Assembly (NCBI GenBank): GCA_002358855.1
Contig: DEPQ01000061.1
Span: 1-49,364, forward strand
Reading direction: 5' to 3'
Origin: Bacteroidales bacterium UBA3388
GTDB taxonomy: Bacteria; Bacteroidota; Bacteroidia; Bacteroidales; P3
DNA: 49,364 bases
Below are positions 32,701 to 39,500 of this stretch, in pieces. The position numbers were made by a program, and so were the translations under genes. The stretch's first letter is position 1; each line of letters begins with the position of its first letter. The notes below the pieces were generated by a model that was given only the letters and a program-made list of their open reading frames with translations, was not told the DNA's origin and did no database searches.

Positions 32701-34415
32701 TCAACGAAGAAATCATATTTGAATTAGGATTATCAATCCAATTAACTAATCCAAAAGCAGTAGCAACCTCTAATGCGGCAACAATAACAGCAAACGAAGC
32801 AAAAGGAGGTGACTTGATAGCAGGAGCATTACTATCTTCATCAATAACATTTGCAGACCCTTCAAAAGCTTGGTTAACAGGTGTTGCAGACAATGATGGT
32901 TTACAAGCGTTAGACTGGATTAGAGCAGGGGGAGTAATGGGATCTGATGAACAAGATTTGAGTAATGCTTACTTAGATTATTTCCATCGCTACTATAAAC
33001 AATTAGGAGTTGATAATAACGGAGATGGAAATTTAGACTCTGCAATTGTTAAAACACCTATGGATGCAAAATCAGAATTTGAAAACTGTGTTGGTGGTTG
33101 GTGGGCACCATATAGACTTGCATCATTGTCATACAACTATGATTTAGAACAAAAAACACCATACGTTCACCCTGCATTTACAGATGCTTATTATTACAAT
33201 GCAGATCCTAATGAGTATGACTATTCTAACATTAATGAATGGAATCCATCAAAATTGGTTAGTATGATATCTAACGATATGAACAATTTAGCTTCTGTTG
33301 ATATTGTATTTACTAACGACCAATCTAAATGGACAAGATGTCCTGTTATAGAATTAGGAAATGATCCAGCCTTAACACAAGGAGGAGCAAGAGCATTCTC
33401 ATTAAGAAAAGCACAATCTGTTGGAAAAGATGGATTAGCTGATGGAACAGGAGAAGGTATGGGTTGGTTCCCAGGATATGCTGTTAATCTTGAAACAGGT
33501 GAACGTCTAAATATCATCTTCGGTGAAAACTCTGCATTAGGACATCAAAATGGTAGAGATATGTTGTGGAATCCTACAATGGCTACAACAGACCAAGGAG
33601 GATATGTATTCGGAGGTATGCACTATATATATGTTTTAGGAACATCAGAAGTTACACTTGCAGAAGCTGGTGGTATAGTAAAACCTACACGTTACGATCA
33701 AGGACAATGGGCTTATAACATATTAAAAGGATTAAGTGAAGCAACAGGGGTTTCTTCTTCTGCGGATAACATCAATAGAATTAGAGCTGCTCACGGATTG
33801 TTTGCAACAGTAATGTGGGTTGGAATGCCACTTGCAAACTGTTTTGAATCAGGAAGTGCAAGTATTGAGTTAGAAAAGAAATCTCAATCTTTGATTCCAA
33901 CAGATGCAACAGTATCTATCAGAATTAGAAAACCATACGTAGCAAAATGGTCTAACAATGAAGGTGGTTTGAATGAAAATCCTGTAAATGATAACAACCC
34001 TATGTATCAATTCTCAATTGATGCAGGTTTAGCAACAATACTTGGACATACAGAAACAGCACAATCAGCATTAGACAACATAACAGTTGTTCCTAATCCT
34101 TACTATGCTTATTCAGCGTATGAACAAGATCAAATTCAAAACCTTGTTAAAATCACAAATCTTCCACCTGATTGTTACATAACAATCTATGCTTTGGACG
34201 GAACAGTGGTTAGAAAATTGAGAGGACCTTCTGCTTCATTGGTATCAGGAGGAGGTACAGCTTTAACATCAGTTGATTGGGATTTGAAGAACCATAAGGG
34301 ATTACCAATTGCTGGAGGAGTTTATCTAATTCACATTAAAGCTGATGGAGTAGGTGAAAAACTAATCAAATGGTTTGGAGCTTTAAGACCAGTTGACTTA
34401 AACTCATTCCAATAA
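29796..34415 (+). CDS. Large exported protein with an atypical C-terminal sorting-like domain
   Basis: 1539 residues. The signal peptide (about 1-24) ends TAYAE. A basic patch and the segment ELSINNVRARINTSGNMWYDG are followed by MFCAALWIGGQDANLQLRVAA and NGDDFWPGPL, which I recall from a widespread, uncharacterised Bacteroidota family. EF-hand-like calcium loops appear at about 197-210 (DRNGDGVYSWEDGD) and about 1073-1081 (DNNGDGNLD). The final 115 residues (ITVVPNPYYAYSAYE, ITIYALDGTVVRKL, GLPIAGGVYLIHIKADG) resemble a T9SS sorting domain or FlgD-type Ig fold. They continue beyond the usual end with KWFGALRPVDLNSFQ instead of a short Lys-rich strand. It is likely surface-exposed and partnered with the receptor and PorV-family barrel on either side. 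Function unknown. Confidence 0.75.
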   Translation: MKHISSKISLLLMCFMLVGATAYAETYKNAVKKPAKKAELERCRRGQGSAELSINNVRARINTSGNMWYDGSTARYFVPKDGNSTAMFCAALWIGGQDANLQLRVAALKFGQNGDDFWPGPLTVDANASVDKAVCEQWDKHFKITRAEVEYFVDGFEYQGGTFMGVDASRATEAIKTWPAHGDVSKNQSKFMAPFFDRNGDGVYSWEDGDYPYYDLSGELCPAKQKEQWAELGLPFIPTPTMESDTTNPNYGTGGVVKAYGGLLVDQVLKGDETIWWVFNDKGNAHTESGSENPIGLEIRAQAFAFAMNDEINNMTFYSYEIINRSTFTLTNTYFSQWVDPDLGYAHDDYVGCDVERGLGYCYNGKATDGPGTGSYSGNPPAIGIDFFQGPYMDPDGRDNPKVDNIKVADIYGEAALDPYRNEDGTVNHVLLTEDAHKFKDCWYPKSRDSIDACAINGVNFGNGIVDDERFGMRRFVYYNNDGSNNGEPDKATDYYNYLRGIWKDGSKMYYGGNGYNSGTGLDKSINADFMFPGNSDIWGWGTRTGGNEDHGKNNVWTEQTAGNAAADRRFMQSAGPFTLEPGAINYITVGIPFAQATSGGPQASVELLRQIDDKCQALFDNCFNVLEGPDAPNVVVQELDREIILYLTNEAGNNVNEEFEAEDVTIPRSYDVTDTAGNVVQTIDYDRFYRFEGYQIFQLVDEKASVADIYDQSKSRLIAQCDIENYNPSQNNQPIAKLINYSTTDDIISGQVMVDGENKGIRHSFKITEDKFASTNDKRIVNNKKYYYIAIAYAYNNFKQFSATDPTKLDGQKTPYLASRKLGGGGSIEPVVAIPHMTNSEQNGTLLQSSYGMSPEIIRLEGQGNGGLVLNFDKTTIEQLVGKKGEESLDENGNPVNFVPTPVYAVNYGPVNVKIVDPLAVRTGSYILKIVPSSGNMNEAYWELTNANGGEIYEGVEVIRSSRPIGEINEEIIFELGLSIQLTNPKAVATSNAATITANEAKGGDLIAGALLSSSITFADPSKAWLTGVADNDGLQALDWIRAGGVMGSDEQDLSNAYLDYFHRYYKQLGVDNNGDGNLDSAIVKTPMDAKSEFENCVGGWWAPYRLASLSYNYDLEQKTPYVHPAFTDAYYYNADPNEYDYSNINEWNPSKLVSMISNDMNNLASVDIVFTNDQSKWTRCPVIELGNDPALTQGGARAFSLRKAQSVGKDGLADGTGEGMGWFPGYAVNLETGERLNIIFGENSALGHQNGRDMLWNPTMATTDQGGYVFGGMHYIYVLGTSEVTLAEAGGIVKPTRYDQGQWAYNILKGLSEATGVSSSADNINRIRAAHGLFATVMWVGMPLANCFESGSASIELEKKSQSLIPTDATVSIRIRKPYVAKWSNNEGGLNENPVNDNNPMYQFSIDAGLATILGHTETAQSALDNITVVPNPYYAYSAYEQDQIQNLVKITNLPPDCYITIYALDGTVVRKLRGPSASLVSGGGTALTSVDWDLKNHKGLPIAGGVYLIHIKADGVGEKLIKWFGALRPVDLNSFQ

Positions 34416-34455
34416 TCTAACAATATTGCTTAAAACTTATAAAGAAAATAGGAAT

Positions 34456-35541
34456 ATGAAAAATATAAATAGAATATTGACAGGCGTTATACTTTGCATC
34501 TTAATGATGCCAAGTATAACAGCGAATGCAGGGAATGATGACAGAAGAGGAACTGCAGGTGCTCCATACTTATTGATAAACCCTTGGGTAAAAAGTTCTG
34601 GTTGGTCAGGAGTAAATACAGCAAACGGTACAGGAGTTGACGCTCTTTTCAGTAACGTAGCGGGATTGGCTCGTACAACAGGAACAGAAGTTTCATTTGG
34701 ATACACTTCTTGGCTTCAAAATTCTGGAATCAGCAACATAGCAGCAGGACTCGCACAAAATCTTGGTGAATATGGAGTTTTAGGGTTGTCAGTTAGTTCA
34801 ATGAATTTTGGATCAATAGAAAGAACAACAGTAAACTCACCAGAAATTGGAAACAATGGTACATTTAGACCATCAATCATGAATGTAGCAGTTTCATACG
34901 GTAAAGCATTTTCAACATCAATTTATGCAGGAGCGACATTGAAGTTACTTACAGAGTCAATTGACAATGTTTCAAGTACAGCGTTTGCAATTGATGCGGG
35001 TGTTCAATACGTTACAGGTGAAAACTACGAATTGAAGTTTGGTATTGCCTTAAAGAACTGGGGACCTTCAGCAAGTTTCTCAGGTGATGGTTTATCAATC
35101 AACACTTTGCCAGAATTTGCTTCACACTATATGACAACAGAACAACGTTCAGCATCTTATGAATTACCTTCAAGCTTAAATATTGGTATGTCATACGACA
35201 TCTTGTTTGCAGAAAACAATCATAGAATAACAATAGCAGGTAACTTTGCTTCTATGGCGTTTGGAAAAGACCAATATACATTAGGACTTGAATACGGATT
35301 TATGAAATTCTTTATGCTAAGAGCAGGTTACACTTACGAAGAAAAACTTACAACAGACATTTATGATGAAAATGGTACAACAACCCTTATGAATGGACTT
35401 GCTTGTGGGGCTTCTGTAATGGCACCTCTTTCAAAAGCAAAAGCAGGTAAGAATGCAATGAACTTAGCGTTAGATTATAGTTTCAGACTTACAAAAATAA
35501 TGGGTGGAATCCATTCATTAGGAGTTTCATTCTCATTGTAA
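34456..35541 (+). CDS. PorV/PorQ-family outer-membrane barrel protein
   Basis: 361 residues from ATG 34456; an in-frame TTG at 34426 would only add ten residues before the signal peptide. The signal peptide (about 1-26) ends TANAG. The mature start GTAGAPYLLINPWVKSSGWSGVNTANGTGVDALFSNVAGLA is the hallmark of the PorV/PorQ/UPF0164 group, FadL-like barrels. The rest alternates short strands and ends LGVSFSL. PorV in Porphyromonas binds T9SS cargo as it leaves the translocon and delivers it to PorU for anchoring. This copy, placed directly after a large exported protein, is likely a dedicated carrier or anchor for it rather than the general PorV. A terminator follows. Confidence 0.8.
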   Translation: MKNINRILTGVILCILMMPSITANAGNDDRRGTAGAPYLLINPWVKSSGWSGVNTANGTGVDALFSNVAGLARTTGTEVSFGYTSWLQNSGISNIAAGLAQNLGEYGVLGLSVSSMNFGSIERTTVNSPEIGNNGTFRPSIMNVAVSYGKAFSTSIYAGATLKLLTESIDNVSSTAFAIDAGVQYVTGENYELKFGIALKNWGPSASFSGDGLSINTLPEFASHYMTTEQRSASYELPSSLNIGMSYDILFAENNHRITIAGNFASMAFGKDQYTLGLEYGFMKFFMLRAGYTYEEKLTTDIYDENGTTTLMNGLACGASVMAPLSKAKAGKNAMNLALDYSFRLTKIMGGIHSLGVSFSL

Positions 35542-35561
35542 GAGCGAATAAATAAATCGAT

Positions 35562-35603
35562 ACAAAATCGAAGACTGCTCAAAACAGTCTTCGATTTGTT
35601 TTT
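35562..35603 (+). terminator. Terminator of the TonB-receptor operon
   Basis: The stem AAATCGAAGACTG/CAGTCTTCGATTT (35565-35577 with 35585-35597) is followed by GTTTTT. It ends the run of genes that began at 25746. Confidence 0.85.
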
Positions 35604-35624
35604 AATTAAAAATAAAACATTGAA

Positions 35625-36101
35625 ATGGCAGAAATTAAATATTATTCAAAAGAAGGACTTCAAAAATTAAAAGATGAACTTCACTATATGACAACCGTAG
35701 AGCGTCAAGCAATTTCGGCAGCGATTGCAGAGGCGAGAGATAAGGGCGATTTGTCGGAAAATGCCGAATATGACGCAGCAAAAGAAGCTCAAGGATTGTT
35801 AGAAGCCAAAATCTCAAAACTACAAGCCTTGATTGCAAATGCACGTTTGTTAGACGAATCAAAAATAGACACATCAAAAGTGCTTTTATTGTCAAAGGTA
35901 GAGTTCATAAACTTGGCTTTGAACAAAAAAATGACTTATGAAATAGTGCCAGAGAGCGAAGCAGATTTAAAAACAGGTAAGATTTCAATTACATCTCCAA
36001 TAGCGAAAGGGCTTTTGGGTAAAAAAGTGGGAGATATAGCAGAAATAGAAGTGCCAGCAGGTAAGATGAAATTAGAAATCACCAACATAACAAGAGATTA
36101 G
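35625..36101 (+). CDS. greA: Transcription elongation factor GreA
   Basis: 158 residues. Rescues backtracked RNA polymerase by stimulating cleavage of the transcript 3' end. The N-terminal coiled coil (about 1-75) includes SAAIAEARDKGDLSENAEYDAAKEAQ, with the conserved acidic tip (D and E in GDLSENAEY) that reaches into the polymerase channel. The C-terminal FKBP-like domain (about 80-158) has SPIAKGLLGKKVGDIAEIEVPAG. Length is normal. The HIT gene starts 3 bases after its stop, so the two are co-transcribed. Confidence 0.96.
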   Translation: MAEIKYYSKEGLQKLKDELHYMTTVERQAISAAIAEARDKGDLSENAEYDAAKEAQGLLEAKISKLQALIANARLLDESKIDTSKVLLLSKVEFINLALNKKMTYEIVPESEADLKTGKISITSPIAKGLLGKKVGDIAEIEVPAGKMKLEITNITRD

Positions 36102-36104
36102 ACT

Positions 36105-36500
36105 ATGGCATCAATATTCACAAAAATAATCAATGGAGAAATTCCTTCATACAAAATAGCAGAAGACGAAAAATGCTATGCGTTTTTAGATATTTCTCCT
36201 TTGGCAGAAGGACATACCTTAGTCGTTCCAAAGCAAGAGGTAGATTACATCTTTGATTTAGACGATGAATTGCTTACACACCTTCATTTATTTGCAAAAA
36301 AAGTAGCAAAAGCAATGAAAGAAGTTATAGAATGCGAAAAAATAGGAATGGCGGTTATAGGATTAGATGTTAGACATACACATATACATCTTGTCCCATT
36401 AAAAGAAGTTGGGGATTTGAATTTTGCTAAATCTAAACTTGAACTTCCAAAAGAAAGAATGCAAGAAATAGCAAATTTAATTTCATCAAAAATAAAATAA
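36105..36500 (+). CDS. HIT-family nucleotide hydrolase/transferase
   Basis: 131 residues, cytosolic. Seen: the N-terminal SIFTKIINGEIPSYKIAED; AFLDISPLAEGHTLVVPK; and the histidine triad in RHTHIHLVPL (H-x-H-x-H) with catalytic central histidine. It fits the Hint/HinT-like branch, which hydrolyses adenosine phosphoramidates and acyl-adenylates. The physiological substrate is not known. It follows greA by 3 bases, an arrangement I recall in other Bacteroidota, and a long hairpin follows its stop. Confidence 0.92.
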   Translation: MASIFTKIINGEIPSYKIAEDEKCYAFLDISPLAEGHTLVVPKQEVDYIFDLDDELLTHLHLFAKKVAKAMKEVIECEKIGMAVIGLDVRHTHIHLVPLKEVGDLNFAKSKLELPKERMQEIANLISSKIK

Positions 36501-36504
36501 TGCG

Positions 36505-36547
36505 AAATAGCTCAAAAAATTTTTTTAAAAAATTTTTTGAGCTATTT
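36505..36547 (+). terminator. Terminator after the HIT gene, overlapping the next promoter
   Basis: A near-perfect stem of about 21 bp (AAATAGCTCAAAAAA... with ...TTTTTTGAGCTATTT, 36505-36525 with 36527-36547) lies 5 bases after the HIT stop. Its 3' arm contains the first part of TATTTTTG (36543-36550), the candidate -7 element of the next gene. Confidence 0.75.
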
Positions 36548-36550
36548 TTG
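36543..36550 (+). promoter_or_regulatory. Candidate -7 element for the first giant FN3 protein
   Basis: TATTTTTG followed by TAACG matches TAnnTTTG and lies 35 bases before ATG 36586. It overlaps the terminator arm of the preceding gene. Confidence 0.5.
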
Positions 36551-36585
36551 TAACGTAAATAAGTATTAACAAAAAAATAGTTTTT

Positions 36586-39500
36586 ATGAAAAAATTACTT
36601 TTATCTTTTGTAATGGCAATTTTATTGCTATCAGGAGTAAAAGCACAAGACACCATCAGCATAGCTAATGGTACGACATACAACAATAGTATGGCGATAG
36701 GAGGCTACTATGGTTTTCATACAGGTGCTTATCTTTACACTTCTGATGAAATGTTAAATCAAGGATGTACAATCAATTCCTTATTATTTCAAATGCAAAC
36801 AGCAGGTTCAGGATCAAATAGAACCTTAAAAATCTACTTAAAAGAAGTAGTAGACGAATCACTTCCTCATTCATTGGTTTTTGCCAATTTATTAGAAGGA
36901 GCTATGTTAGTTTACGATCAATCAATTACGACACTAACATCAAATGCTTGGAATGAGTTTGTGTTTGACAGTCCATTTGTTTATACAGGAATAGGAAACC
37001 TTTTGGTTATCTATGAATCAACGGGTTGTTCACCAAGTGGAGGTTGTCAAACATATATGTATTTTGATAATTCTATTTCAGGTAAAGGTTGGGCTAGAAC
37101 TTCTGATGATACTCCAATGGATTATAATATTCCACAATCCAAAAATAACGCTTACAGAGCAAATGTTAAATTTGTTTATACAGCAATGCCAGAAGATTTC
37201 TGTATGCCTGTATCAGACTTAGTTGTTTCAAACATACAAATGAGTTCAGCCGATGTTAGTTGGGACGGAACAGCAGACGAATACGCTTATGAATTAAAAT
37301 TAGCGAGTGAAGCTTGGACAAGTGAAAATGTGGATAGAGGGTTAATAAATGCAACTACTACTACATTTACCGACCTTACTCCAACAACAAATTATAATGT
37401 AAGAATAAAATCCGTTTGTTCAGAAGACAATGAAAGTACATGGATGACAACAAGTTTTAAAACAACATGTCTTGATTTGATAACAGAATTACCTTACATA
37501 GAACATTTTCAAAATGGATTAGATTGTTGGCAAATAATGCGTGAAAGCTATAGTAGTTATGGCGATCATGTAGGGCCGATGATGGAAGGAGATGTTGCAA
37601 AATTTGGAGAAAACATGAGTATGATGGCAATATCTGCACCATTCCAAGAACCAATTAACAACCTAAGAGTTTATTTTGAAATGCGCAGTCTTGCATACTA
37701 TGGATTAGACCATTTAACTATAGGTTATGTAACAGACTTAACAGACACAACTACATTTGTTCCAATGCAAACATATTCAGCAGATATTAATGTAGGTTGG
37801 CAATCACACATGGTGTCATTTGAGAACGTAGAAGTAAATGATGAACAAACATATTATGTAGCAGTAAAAGTACAAGGATCAAGTTCTACATATTTCTACA
37901 TTAGAAGATTTGAAGTAGAAATGCTTCCAGATTGTCCTGCACCACAAAGAACAAGTGTAACAGTTGCACCATCAGCAGAAACAGCACAAATCTCATGGGT
38001 AGATACAGACCCTACACACGGAGCATGGAATGTATATTACAGAGAATTACCAGCTGATGAAGAACCAACAGACGATTGGACAATACAAAATGCAGACGCA
38101 ATGACTACTGTTTTAGAAAACCTTACACCACAAACAACATATCAAGCATTTGTTGTTACAGATTGTGGAACAGGAGATATAAGTGATAAAACAGATACAG
38201 TTGTATTTACTACCACAGCAACAGCAGTAGAATTACCATACATTCAAGATTTTGAAGATATGGATAATTTATCAGGTATTCTTTTAACTCAAATAGCAGG
38301 AACAAACACTTGGCATATAGGAAGTGCAGTTGCGTATATGACAGAAGGAGAAGAAAGTGGTTCTTCATTATACATATCAGGAGATAATGGAGTTTCAAAT
38401 ACATACACAAACTCTACATCAGTTGCTTTAGCATCTATTATAGTTGATTTTTCTGAACAAGCAGAATACATAATGGAGTTTGACTTGAAAGTAAAAGGAG
38501 AATATAGTTATACTCCATACGATTATTTTAGAGTATATGCACTTGACGCATCACAACCACTTTCAAACTATGCAAGTGGAACAGCACTTTGTTCTCAAAA
38601 AGCAAACATCCTAAATTGGGAACATCAAACAATCACATTCCCTGCTGAATTTATTGGAACAACTAAAAATATCATTTTATTATGGTATAATGATGGTTCA
38701 ACCCAAAATAATCCACCTGCAGCAGTAGATAATATACATATCAGAGCAACAAATTGTGTTCCAGCAGAAAATGTAGCACTTGTATCAACAGAACAAAACT
38801 CAGCAACACTTTCTTGGGAAGGTACTGCAGAAAGTTATATCGTTACATACTACAAAGCATCAGAACCAACAGAAGTAATGACAGAAGATGTATATGATAC
38901 AACAATTGAATTAACAGACCTTGAAGGCTCAACAGAATATGTAGTTACTATTACAGCTGTTTGTGGAGACGAAACATCACGATCAACAGACGCATTACAT
39001 TTCATAACAGATTGTGCACCTATTACAGACGATGTATGGTTTGAAAACTTTGATGCAGCGTATGGTAGTGAATCAGCCGCAAATCAAATGTTTATGTGTT
39101 ATGATGTCTTGGTTTCAACACCAGCAAACAATGGAACATTCCCAAGAATCTATCATCAAGGATATGCACCTGCTGCACATTCAGGAGCAGTAACACTTGA
39201 ATTTAAAGGACCAGGATTATTGGCATTACCAGAATTTGACAGACCATTAAACACATTAAGATTTGAATTCTATGCTAACACAACAGCCTCTTCAGCTGCA
39301 ACAGCAGGAGTAATGGAAGTAGGGTTAATTACAGACGAAATGGATTCAACTTCATTCGTTCCATTACAAACAGTTGAACCAGTAGGATTCTCACGTTCAG
39401 GTTCATTCTTGGTAGGACCATTTGACTTTGATCAATTATCATATACAGAAGGAAGAATAGCATTACGTTATACACCAGAACCAGCAAACTATGGAGAATC

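Noticed and set aside
26082..35541. A SusCD polysaccharide utilisation locus
   Set aside because: There is no SusD-like lipoprotein and no glycoside hydrolase or sensor gene. The partner of the receptor is a large exported protein and a PorV-family barrel.
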